DNA of 25,104 nucleotides from an uncultured Bacteroidota bacterium (GTDB lineage: Bacteria; Bacteroidota; Bacteroidia; Chitinophagales; Chitinophagaceae). Positions within the stretch are counted from its first letter, which is position 1, and each line of letters starts with the position of its first letter. A program made the position numbers and the translations under genes. Shown one piece after another: positions 7,308-14,350 of the stretch. The notes under the pieces are model-generated. The model was not told where the DNA came from. It searched no databases and worked only from the letters and a program-made list of their open reading frames with translations. The stretch is taken from contig CAMLEX010000003.1 of the NCBI GenBank assembly GCA_946479055.1, forward strand, positions 1 to 25,104, written 5' to 3'.

Positions 7308-8750
7308 TCATTTGGGTTCTTTCCACGGCGGGTTAAGCAGGTGACCATTTCTCTCCAATAGAACTCTGAGCTTCGCTACTTGTTCTTCAAAGCTTTCCAT
7401 CATCCACGACTTATGTTCAATAAGCTTTGCAGCATCCAAAGCTTTTTTGTATTCATCAAATTCACCCAATGCAAAATGAGCTTCGGCTTTGTTTACAAAG
7501 ATCCAGAACTTCTGTTCGTGGTAATAAGATTGCTGTTTGAGCATCTCTTTATTTTCTCCATCATCTTTGGTGTTCCGCTGCTCTCGTTTTACTAATTCAT
7601 TTAAATCGTTTTCACATACCTGCAGCACCCTCCGCCTGGTATGACAGGCATATACCATATCTGCAATCTGTTCTTCTTTGGTAGTGCAAAGTGATGAATT
7701 GGCCCTGCAGTTTTGCATGTAGGCAAGGTTAATACAGTTGTAACGATTGTTCAGTAAATAATAACCTCTTTGAAAAAAGAGAATCGCATTATTTAAATGA
7801 TCATCGCCCTGGCCCAGTTCATAAAACTTCTTTTCTATTGCTCCTGCCAGGGTCACTGTTTCGGGATCGTTGGTATGCGCGAGGTCAAGGTGCTCCAGCA
7901 ATTTCAAACCTTCCTGTAAGGCTGTAATAGCATCAGGTTTTTGTGATTTATAAGTAGCTAATGCCAACCGTTGTAACAGGTAAGGATCATTTTTAAGCTT
8001 ATGGCTATCAATACCATCAGATCCTATCAGCAATGCCGAATCAAATAATTTCCTGGCTTTGGTAAAATCTTTTTTATCAATGGCAGCTTCTCCCTGTTCT
8101 ATCAGCAGGGCGAGTGTTTTATCTTCTTTAACCCTGGGCTTTTTTTTCAGCACTTTTACTTCGCCATCGTCTTCCTGATCTTCCAATTCGTCTTGCTGAC
8201 TTTCAATTGCCAGCACCTGTTCTTCGAGTAAAGGTGGAGTAAGCCCGTCAAGGTAGGTATAGACAGGACTGTCCGGCTCTTTTTTATCCAATACAGCCTG
8301 CAATGTTTCTCCTAAAAGTTTCCTGAAACGTTCTACTTCTTCATATTCGATGCCCTCACCCAAATGTGCATAGCTCGTTATTTTTATATGATTAAGATCG
8401 AAGGGATAAGCCAGTTTATCTTCAGAAATAACGATTGTGGTGTGGGGACGAAGGCCGTGACGGATACCTAATTCATAAAAAGCATTGACATTGGCCGTTG
8501 ACAGGTCAGCGATCACTACATCGGCTTTCAATAATTCCCGGTACATGGGAACATCAATTGAACCTGAATGTCGGATCTCATCGGCCCGGATACAAACAAG
8601 GCCCTTTTCTTCTACAACAGGCTTTATTAATAAACGGTACGATTTGTTTAAATCCAATTTGCGGCCTGTAGCGTAATCTGTTTTGGTACCAAAACCCATT
8701 ACTACAAAACAACGGGCTGGTGCGGATAAGGTTTCGTGGTTGTCTGTCAT
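7308..8750 (-). CDS. TIR/deoxyribosyltransferase-like domain + TPR-like protein
   Basis: A 480-aa two-part protein. Residues 12-125 have the layout of the TIR-like/nucleoside 2-deoxyribosyltransferase-like Rossmannoid fold: CFVVMGFG (14-21), ADEIRHSGSIDVPMYRELL (57-74), then DVVIADLSTANVNAFYELG (77-95). Glu93 sits where the family has its catalytic Glu and Asp82 is also kept, so an active glycosidase or NAD/nucleotide-processing enzyme is possible. A charged linker (about 185-212, rich in E, D and K) leads to a helical region with TPR-like character (LIEQGEAAIDKKDFTKARKL about 216-235; KAEAHFALGEFDEYKKALDA about 421-440). I associate this combination with bacterial proteins annotated as TRAFs-binding-domain, related to the N-terminal half of animal ASK kinases; that link is from memory. 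No signal peptide; cytosolic. The ATG at 8748-8750 is preferred to the TTG 6 nt upstream. It appears monocistronic. Confidence 0.75.
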   Translation of the reverse strand: MTDNHETLSAPARCFVVMGFGTKTDYATGRKLDLNKSYRLLIKPVVEEKGLVCIRADEIRHSGSIDVPMYRELLKADVVIADLSTANVNAFYELGIRHGLRPHTTIVISEDKLAYPFDLNHIKITSYAHLGEGIEYEEVERFRKLLGETLQAVLDKKEPDSPVYTYLDGLTPPLLEEQVLAIESQQDELEDQEDDGEVKVLKKKPRVKEDKTLALLIEQGEAAIDKKDFTKARKLFDSALLIGSDGIDSHKLKNDPYLLQRLALATYKSQKPDAITALQEGLKLLEHLDLAHTNDPETVTLAGAIEKKFYELGQGDDHLNNAILFFQRGYYLLNNRYNCINLAYMQNCRANSSLCTTKEEQIADMVYACHTRRRVLQVCENDLNELVKREQRNTKDDGENKEMLKQQSYYHEQKFWIFVNKAEAHFALGEFDEYKKALDAAKLIEHKSWMMESFEEQVAKLRVLLERNGHLLNPPWKEPK

Positions 8751-8869
8751 AAGCAATTTTTTTAAACCTATGATAGCTTGATACCTATAAAGTTAGCTTT
8801 TATCTATTAAACTAATTCACGGAAAAATACGGTAAATTCAAAAGTGAAGACGACTAAATGAACAGGAGA

Positions 8870-9751
8870 TCATTTTCTTTTATAAAAATTCAGGCTAACT
8901 GCAGCAATAATTGAAGGTCTTTCGCTTAATGTAAAAAAGCCTGAATTATCGTTTTTAAAACAAATAGCCTCTCCCTGTGGTTCAAATTTATGAGGAATGT
9001 TTTTGGAGTTCCTTATTAATGCCTGTTCCAGGGTTTCAGCTTTCGTCTTTTTCCAGTAATGAATAGCATTGTAGGTTTTTATTAATATTTCCATTCCATC
9101 AGGTGAAAATGCTGCACTGGTTACTCCGTTAAAACTAAGGGTTCCGCTTAAAATAGCCATATTCGCCGTGGTAGTGCTTTGTGGGTAAGGCAGTTTATAA
9201 ATGGCTGAACGTGTATCCTGTTTTGTAATGATATAAATATCTTTTGTGCTGTTATCAACCATGATAGCTTCCGCATCATGAGGGCTATCGGGGTATTTAA
9301 ATGTGATCTTATCGCAATCAGGCACTGAATCCATGGCTTTGCCAGGCTCAGTAAAACGATAAATATAATATTCGGCGAAAGCCAATCCATTATCACCAAT
9401 ATCGGCCAGGTAAATATAATTATTGCCAGCAACAGGGCCATTGGCCAGAGCCATATCTTCCCAGTCACGGTTTACACCTGTTTTTATATTTACTTTTTTT
9501 AGAAAAGTCCCGTCATATGACAGCAACGCAATATCACTCGGATTACCACTATCCTGCTGTACCCATATATAACCGGGATTCAATTTGCTATCGGCAATAC
9601 CCGATGCTTCATCCAGGATGCCTGGTATCATTGGCTTTGCCAGCGGAGTTTCTTCAAATCCTTCAATAACAACAATATCATCTGTGCTCGTTTCTTTCTG
9701 ACAAGAAAGATTAATTAAAAAAAGAAAAGCCAGTAATTTTTTAAAATGCAT
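8870..9751 (-). CDS. Beta-propeller-like lipoprotein of unknown function
   Basis: A 293-aa envelope protein when started at the ATG at 9749-9751, which gives a classic export signal: MHFKKLLAFLFLINLSC with candidate lipidated Cys17. The longer frame (to 9847) adds 32 residues that bury this signal and is rejected. The mature part has repeating beta-rich units: DEASGIADSKLNPGYIWVQQ, ALLSYDGTFLKKV, RDWEDMALANGPVAGNNYIY, LADIGDNG, HDAEAIMVDNSTKDIYIITK, VTSAAFSPDGMEILIKTY and PQGEAICFKNDNSGFFTLSE. This suggests a six-bladed propeller of the phytase-like/strictosidine-synthase-like type, with the recurring [DE]WE/DAE/GEA acidic positions near strand starts. No substrate can be assigned. It faces gntK divergently across about 200 nt. 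Confidence 0.65.
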   Translation of the reverse strand: MHFKKLLAFLFLINLSCQKETSTDDIVVIEGFEETPLAKPMIPGILDEASGIADSKLNPGYIWVQQDSGNPSDIALLSYDGTFLKKVNIKTGVNRDWEDMALANGPVAGNNYIYLADIGDNGLAFAEYYIYRFTEPGKAMDSVPDCDKITFKYPDSPHDAEAIMVDNSTKDIYIITKQDTRSAIYKLPYPQSTTTANMAILSGTLSFNGVTSAAFSPDGMEILIKTYNAIHYWKKTKAETLEQALIRNSKNIPHKFEPQGEAICFKNDNSGFFTLSERPSIIAAVSLNFYKRK

Positions 9752-9953
9752 AAAGTACCTGTTTGTAAATGAGGATTTCCAGGAGGTACTTCGATAGTTA
9801 GTGGGTGTAACGGGCCGCAAGATACTATCTGATTTACAAAATTGCAAGTCCCGGCGATGAATGGCCTTAATACCTGCAATACAAATTAGAAAGTAACCCG
9901 CTACGGGACTGGCATATAACCATATCTTTATTGTAAATTTTTAATTATTAGTA

Positions 9954-10457
9954 ATGACCCCTTCGATTATATATATCATGGGTGTGGCTGGTTCAGGAAA
10001 GACCACTATTGGCCAAAAATTATCTGTCGCTACCAGTATTCCTTTTTTTGATGCCGATGATTTTCATCCACGTGCCAATAAAGAAAAGATGAGAGCGGGT
10101 CAGCCATTAAATGATGAGGACAGGAAAGGCTGGCTTACCAGCATCAATGAACTTGCAAAAGGGCAGAGTGAAAAAAACGGGGCGATTATTGCCTGTTCGG
10201 CATTGAAAGAAAAATACAGAACCGCATTATCATCAGGAATAAAAGGTCCTGTTCACTGGGTACTACTAAAGGGTAGTTTTGAAATGATACAAGAACGAAT
10301 GAAAGCGAGAAAAGAGCATTTCATGCCCGCCAGCCTGTTACAGTCACAATTTGATACACTGGAAACTCCGGGCAATGCTATTGTAATAGACATTAAAACC
10401 GAGCCCGATGAAATAGTGGCTGATATTTTCCGGAAAATAAAATTAACTGTTGATTAA
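9954..10457 (+). CDS. gntK: Gluconokinase
   Basis: Phosphorylates D-gluconate with ATP to 6-phosphogluconate, feeding the pentose phosphate or Entner-Doudoroff route; cytosolic. The 167-aa length matches the small GntK family. Walker A motif GVAGSGKT lies at residues 10-17, followed by the family signature FFDADDFHPRANKEKMRAG (about 31-49), PLNDEDRKGWL, and ACSALKEKYR. The later KGSFEMIQERMKARKEHFMP is also typical of GntK, matching the gluconate-binding and lid segments. The start is the ATG at 9954. No gluconate transporter or repressor gene is in the window, so this is a stand-alone gene. A TATCTTTA string upstream resembles the Bacteroidota -7 element, but no matching -33 element was found. 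Confidence 0.93.
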   Translation: MTPSIIYIMGVAGSGKTTIGQKLSVATSIPFFDADDFHPRANKEKMRAGQPLNDEDRKGWLTSINELAKGQSEKNGAIIACSALKEKYRTALSSGIKGPVHWVLLKGSFEMIQERMKARKEHFMPASLLQSQFDTLETPGNAIVIDIKTEPDEIVADIFRKIKLTVD

Positions 10458-10477
10458 AAAGACTCATACGCCTATCT

Positions 10478-10678
10478 TTAAAAATCAGGGCCGTACTGCA
10501 CTTTTTTTCTCTTATATTTTTTTTGCGGATATAATATATCATGCGCAGTTTCGTAGCCTTCATCGGCTACTCTTGCATGTCTTTTATTCGATTGTTGGCG
10601 GCGTACCGCATAAATAATAAAACCGGCTGCCGCTGCTATGCCAATACCAATCAGTATTTTGGTCGTATTTTTTTTCAT
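10478..10678 (-). CDS. Small single-TM hypothetical protein (66 aa)
   Basis: ATG at 10676-10678, TAA at 10478-10480, 66 residues. A short basic N-terminus (MKKNTTK) is followed by one hydrophobic segment, ILIGIGIAAAAGFIIYAV (about 8-25), then a strongly basic arginine/lysine-rich tail (RRQQSNKRHARVADEGYE, KKYKRKKVQYGPDF). The layout predicts a membrane anchor with a cytosolic basic tail. I do not recognise a named family, though small anchored basic proteins like this are common in Chitinophagaceae genomes. It converges on gntK with only 20 nt between stop codons. Confidence 0.6.
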   Translation of the reverse strand: MKKNTTKILIGIGIAAAAGFIIYAVRRQQSNKRHARVADEGYETAHDILYPQKKYKRKKVQYGPDF

Positions 10679-10867
10679 TTGTGTGGGTTTAAAAAAGGTA
10701 AAAAGACAAAAAGCATACCATCTAATAAACAGGGCTTCATCAAAATGATTGACCGCCGTTTTCTTTTTCTACTATCGACATCTCCACTATTCTGTTCTTT
10801 ACACTTTATTAAAAATTTAATACACTTTAACCCAATAAAAATCAATTCATACAGGTTGAATACAACA

Positions 10868-10999
10868 ATGGAAATAAGCTTCTTTTTCTTTGTCTATACT
10901 TATCAATACAACAATAATGGCCTCCCCAACAGTGGAGTTGTAACGCAAGGTTTGCCAGGTCATCCTACTACTTCAAGTAATCTCAATTTTAGTTATTAA
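10868..10999 (+). CDS. Tentative 43-aa ORF followed by terminator
   Basis: ATG at 10868, TAA at 10997-10999. The predicted peptide begins with a hydrophobic, aromatic run (MEISFFFFVYTYQY) and ends in a Gly/Pro/Ser/Thr/Asn-rich tail (NNNGLPNSGVVTQGLPGHPT). The frame is open further upstream, with another ATG at 10745, so the start is uncertain. The only argument for a real gene is a strong hairpin 26 nt after the stop. It could equally be a non-coding transcript ended by that hairpin, or chance. No family recognised. Confidence 0.25.
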   Translation: MEISFFFFVYTYQYNNNGLPNSGVVTQGLPGHPTTSSNLNFSY

Positions 11000-11025
11000 T
11001 CATTAACTAACCGGGACACTAGAAA

Positions 11026-11051
11026 GGCCGCTGTTTATAGCGGCCCTTCTT
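11026..11051 (+). terminator. Intrinsic terminator-like hairpin
   Basis: Perfect 7-bp GC-rich stem GGCCGCT (11026-11032) and AGCGGCC (11039-11045), loop GTTTAT, followed by CTTCTTT. The T-tract is imperfect, but the stem is among the most GC-rich in this AT-rich spacer. It implies a transcript arriving from the left on the plus strand. Confidence 0.55.
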
Positions 11052-11410
11052 TATGTAACTGCGATGATGGCAAATATTCAAAATCATAATTGAATATTTT
11101 TACCTGCGCAGAGCGCTTCTATCCTTGGTTTTTTTAGATTCAGCTTTTGGCTTTTTTTATTCTCATCTATTTCAGGATTTCCTTTTTTCAAGAGGTTTCC
11201 ACCGGATGAAAGTTTACGACCCTGACTTGAAGTTCTGGAGTATCTCCCTTGCGTGCAGTTTTACTGTTTTTTTAATACTTAAGATATTCTAAAACCATGC
11301 CGTACTGCATTAAGAGGCAAGCTTTCGAACTACCAGGATCTGAAAAGCTATGACTGGCATTATTTTTTTAGGAGCATTGGAGGGTTAATTTTCTGTTGAA
11401 AACTTTGCCT
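11052..11410. other. Spacer without a convincing gene
   Basis: About 360 nt between the hairpin at 11026-11045 and the KTSC gene. On the minus strand a frame is open for about 58 codons without ATG or GTG (it includes SSGGNLLKKGNPEIDEN and ends before 11090); the only candidate start is an internal TTG. Several T-runs are present. No recognisable RNA, repeat or pseudogene. Confidence 0.4.
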
Positions 11411-11608
11411 ATGCCGTCATCTGTCGTTTCTTCGTTCAGTTACGATCATGCCTCTGCTACATTACGTGTAGTTTTTGTTTCCGGTATGGTGTATGATTAT
11501 TTAAAAGTGCCGGAAAAAGTATATATGGCAATGAAAGCTTCTGCTTCCAAAGGAATTTTTCTGAACACGAAGATCAAGGGGCATTATTCTTTCAAAAAGA
11601 TCAGCTGA
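11411..11608 (+). CDS. KTSC domain protein
   Basis: A 65-aa single-domain protein. The KTSC pattern covers the whole chain: MPSSVVSSFSYDHASATLRV, VFVSGMVYDYLKVPEKVY with the central Y-x-Y, and SKGIFLNTKIKGHYSFKKI at the end. The domain is named from its occurrence at the C-terminus of some lysyl-tRNA synthetases and also occurs alone in bacteria; RNA binding has been suggested but its role is unknown. The ATG at 11411 gives the usual family N-terminus. A TTG at 11396 would add five residues and has GGAGG (11379-11383) 12 nt upstream, so the start is not settled. Family call good, function unknown. Confidence 0.8.
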   Translation: MPSSVVSSFSYDHASATLRVVFVSGMVYDYLKVPEKVYMAMKASASKGIFLNTKIKGHYSFKKIS

Positions 11609-11779
11609 TTTAAATTTTCCAGACAGGTATGCAGGCCTGGCAATAGCTGGAATTAGAATCTGCACGACAAAATAAAACGATATTTTGCGAAGAAACATAA
11701 CCGTAAACTTACTTTCAAAAAAGAGTAATTCTGGGTATTGCGCCAACCTGAAAAATGGGCTTGCTTTGTATCATATACA

Positions 11780-11989
11780 ATGACTATGCAATTAATGATG
11801 TATATCGGAAATGACCTGATAGAAGCCATACCACTGGAACTGGCTAATATTCCCAATCCCGGTTATGTAGGCAGTTTCAAACGCCGCTTGAAACAGAAGT
11901 ATAGCGAGTTGATCCGGCAAGTGCCCGAGCCACCTGAGTTTTTGGTGATCAATCCTGCTCCGAAAACTGTGCAGGCAGATGCCCGGTGA
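11780..11989 (+). CDS. Small hypothetical protein (69 aa)
   Basis: TGA at 11987-11989; the first good start is the ATG at 11780 (MTMQLMMYIGNDLIEAIPLE), though in-frame ATGs at 11786, 11795 and 11798 are also possible and the frame is open upstream to a TTG at 11738. The protein looks coding: balanced composition, a short beta/helix start (YIGNDLIEAIPLELANIP), a basic helix (GSFKRRLKQKYSELIRQ) and a proline-rich end (VPEPPEFLVINPAP). No membrane segment or signal peptide. Family unknown. It follows the KTSC gene on the same strand by about 170 nt and is followed by a plus-strand hairpin at 12022-12048, supporting transcription. Confidence 0.5.
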   Translation: MTMQLMMYIGNDLIEAIPLELANIPNPGYVGSFKRRLKQKYSELIRQVPEPPEFLVINPAPKTVQADAR

Positions 11990-12013
11990 TTCACATCTTT
12001 TGTTCAACTATTC

Positions 12014-13474
12014 CTACATGATCGGCGAAAATAGCCGAGCTATTTTTTCAGGAAACTGTTCGTAGGCTGGTCGCTTATACCACCGCTCAGGATCTATCTT
12101 TTTGCTGTCCTTCAAATCGTCAAAAAACACTTTACGCATTTGTTCTGCAAAGGGCTCGTCATAGACAATCGCATTCACTTCAAAATTCATCTCAAAACTC
12201 CGGTGATCCATATTAGCCGTTCCAACAATAGATAGTTTACCATCGGTTACTAATGTTTTTGCATGAACAAACCCCCGCTGGTACAAATATATTTCCACTC
12301 CTGCCTGTAACAGATCATTGTAATTAGATTTCGAAGCAGCATTCACGATCCTTGAATCACTAATACCCGGCACCAGCAACTTTACCGATAGACCACTTAA
12401 AGCTGCTATCCGCAACGCTTCAATAATACTATCACCCGGAATAAAATAGGGTGTAGTGACCAGTATCTCTTCTTTTGCCAGGTATATGGCCTGTAGTATA
12501 GAAAACAAAATCGAAGGCTGCTGCGAGTCAGGACCGCTGGCAACCATCTGTACATAAATATCTTCGTTACTAATAACCTTGTTCGTTACAAAATGAAGTT
12601 CCTCCGGCTTCAGCGGTTGCGGACAACAAAAATTCCAATCCGTGATAAAAAGATATTGCAGGTAATAAACGCCAGGGCCATCTATACGCAAATGAGTGTC
12701 CCGCCAAAACAATTGACCATTTTTGTTATTAATGTATTTGTCACTGACATTAATGCCACCCACAAAAGCCGTTTGTCCATCTACCACAATGATCTTTCTA
12801 TGATTCCGGTAATTGATACGGTTGGCAAGCAAATAAAAATGTACTTTATGAAAAGGATATACCTGTATACCGGCTGCTCTCATTCGTCTTTCAATTTTCT
12901 TCTTGATAGAAGGGCTGCCAAAATCATCGTAGATAAACCGAACCTCCACTCCTTCCTTTGCCTTTTGTATCAGTAGTTCAATAATTGCAGTGCCGATATT
13001 GTCCTGCTCATAAATATAATATTCAATATGAATATGATGTTGGGCATCACGCAATACCTTCATCAATTCAGGAAATTTTTCTTCTCCATTTATCAATAAT
13101 TTCACATTGTTTCTACATGTAAGGGGACTTTGCAGATCTTTAATAAGCATAGCAGCCAGTTCATTATTATCAGCTGCCGCGCCATCCGGTAGTTTCAGTG
13201 ATTCTTCGGTGTACAAGCTGATATCTTTTTTCAATTGATCCAATATCTTTTCATCCTGTGATTGTTTTTTCTCATACAATTTCTTTCTCCAGTAATTGAT
13301 CCCAAAGACAAGGTAAAAAGCGATGCCGATCAGGGGAATAAAAATGCAGAAAAGCAGGTAAGCCAGGGTTTTGTTAGTGCTGCGGGTCTCATAGATAATG
13401 CGCAGGCAAATCAATACCAGTATTACCAGGTAAATAATTCCAATGATCCAACTCAGGCTCAGGTTCCAGTTCAT
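12014..13474 (-). CDS. cls: Cardiolipin synthase (phospholipase D family)
   Basis: Makes cardiolipin from two phosphatidylglycerol molecules in the inner membrane. The 486-aa length matches bacterial Cls. Two N-terminal membrane helices (about residues 8-27 and 37-58, the PLDc_N region) are followed by two phospholipase D domains, each with a complete HxKxxxxD motif: NHRKIIVVDG (His225, Lys227, Asp232) and HAKTLVTDG (His404, Lys406, Asp411). The second is followed by the usual GTANMDHRSFEMNFE. The start is the ATG at 13472-13474. It is divergent from the methyltransferase gene and converges on the 69-aa ORF with a 24-nt gap, so it is probably monocistronic. Confidence 0.94.
   Translation of the reverse strand: MNWNLSLSWIIGIIYLVILVLICLRIIYETRSTNKTLAYLLFCIFIPLIGIAFYLVFGINYWRKKLYEKKQSQDEKILDQLKKDISLYTEESLKLPDGAAADNNELAAMLIKDLQSPLTCRNNVKLLINGEEKFPELMKVLRDAQHHIHIEYYIYEQDNIGTAIIELLIQKAKEGVEVRFIYDDFGSPSIKKKIERRMRAAGIQVYPFHKVHFYLLANRINYRNHRKIIVVDGQTAFVGGINVSDKYINNKNGQLFWRDTHLRIDGPGVYYLQYLFITDWNFCCPQPLKPEELHFVTNKVISNEDIYVQMVASGPDSQQPSILFSILQAIYLAKEEILVTTPYFIPGDSIIEALRIAALSGLSVKLLVPGISDSRIVNAASKSNYNDLLQAGVEIYLYQRGFVHAKTLVTDGKLSIVGTANMDHRSFEMNFEVNAIVYDEPFAEQMRKVFFDDLKDSKKIDPERWYKRPAYEQFPEKIARLFSPIM
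12022..12048 (+). terminator. Plus-strand terminator within the 3' end of cls
   Basis: AAAATAGC (12028-12035), loop CGA, GCTATTTT (12039-12046) form a perfect 8-bp stem, followed by two more T. An alternative 5-bp GC-rich stem, TCGGC/GCCGA (12022-12026, 12034-12038), is followed by GCTA and six T. It is placed to end the transcript of the ORF at 11780-11989, although it lies inside the last codons of the convergent cls. Confidence 0.45.
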
Positions 13475-13666
13475 GCAGAGGGTTATTTCTATGTAGGCAA
13501 GATAGCCAGCAATCCATAGTTTAGTCAGCTATCAAATCTATGAAATTAATGATGTAGAAATTTTTAATAAAAGATAGCTCCTTTTCAGAATTAGAATAAA
13601 TAATTCACGGGAGGAATACAGGTGGCTTTTACCAGATGCCGCATCTTTGCTTTTTATAAGCCAGTC

Positions 13667-14305
13667 ATGACAGCATCCGCCACCGTACAAAATTTTGAAT
13701 TTGGGACCAATCATTTACAGGTATTTGTTCCGGACTTAAGGATTGTGAAGGAACAATATCAACATCTGAAAAAAGAAAGCCCTTCTGTTGCATTTCCGTA
13801 TTGGTCACAGGTATGGCCGGCTGCGCTGGGGCTTTGCCGTTTTTTAGTTAAACACATTCATTATCTACAAAACAAAAAAGTATTGGAACTGGCTGCGGGA
13901 CTGGGATTACCTTCCCTGCTTGCCGCCCGCTATGCCTGTGAAGTATGTGCCAGTGATCATATACCCGAAGCGGTAGAACTGATGAAGCGTTCCGCTGACC
14001 TGAATGGAATCCTGAATATGAAATGCAGTTTATTGGACTGGAACTGTCTTCCGGAAAATATAAGCACTGATATTTTATTACTGAGTGATATTAATTATGA
14101 TCCCGCTGAATTTGAAATTGTCTTAACTGTATTGCAAAATTTTTTAAATAACGGCACTACTATTATTCTCAGCACGCCACAACGATTGATGGCCAAACCA
14201 TTTATTGACCGCCTGCTCCCTTTTTGTATACAGCGGGAAGAAATGTTAGTGGACTACGGGCAACACCAGACAGCAATTACACTGCTGATATTAAAACTGC
14301 CCTGA
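13667..14305 (+). CDS. Class I SAM-dependent methyltransferase (Methyltransf_16-like)
   Basis: A 212-aa predicted methyltransferase. FPYWSQVWPAALGLCRFL (residues about 44-61) followed by the SAM-binding motif I VLELAAGLGLPSLLAA (about 74-89), the acidic turn VCASDHIPEAV, and the motif IV-like LLLSDINYDP is the pattern of the METTL/Methyltransf_16 group, which includes protein-lysine and nicotinamide N-methyltransferases. The target is unknown. The ATG at 13667 is chosen because it puts the start just before the conserved TVQNFEF region. A GTG at 13622, preceded by GGGAGG at 7-nt spacing, would add 15 residues (MAFTRCRIFAFYKPV) and cannot be excluded. Divergent from cls; no operon partner. Confidence 0.8.
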   Translation: MTASATVQNFEFGTNHLQVFVPDLRIVKEQYQHLKKESPSVAFPYWSQVWPAALGLCRFLVKHIHYLQNKKVLELAAGLGLPSLLAARYACEVCASDHIPEAVELMKRSADLNGILNMKCSLLDWNCLPENISTDILLLSDINYDPAEFEIVLTVLQNFLNNGTTIILSTPQRLMAKPFIDRLLPFCIQREEMLVDYGQHQTAITLLILKLP

Positions 14306-14350
14306 ATCTTTAAATAATCCCCGGTGATGCATCCTGATCATGGGAAAAAA

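Noticed and set aside
9752..9847. N-terminal 32-residue extension of the beta-propeller-like lipoprotein
   Set aside because: It would place the hydrophobic signal and lipobox Cys in the middle of the protein; the internal ATG at 9751 gives a normal lipoprotein signal.
11090..11265. Minus-strand frame of about 58 codons ending in a Lys-rich peptide
   Set aside because: No ATG or GTG, preceded by an in-frame stop, and composition follows local A-richness.
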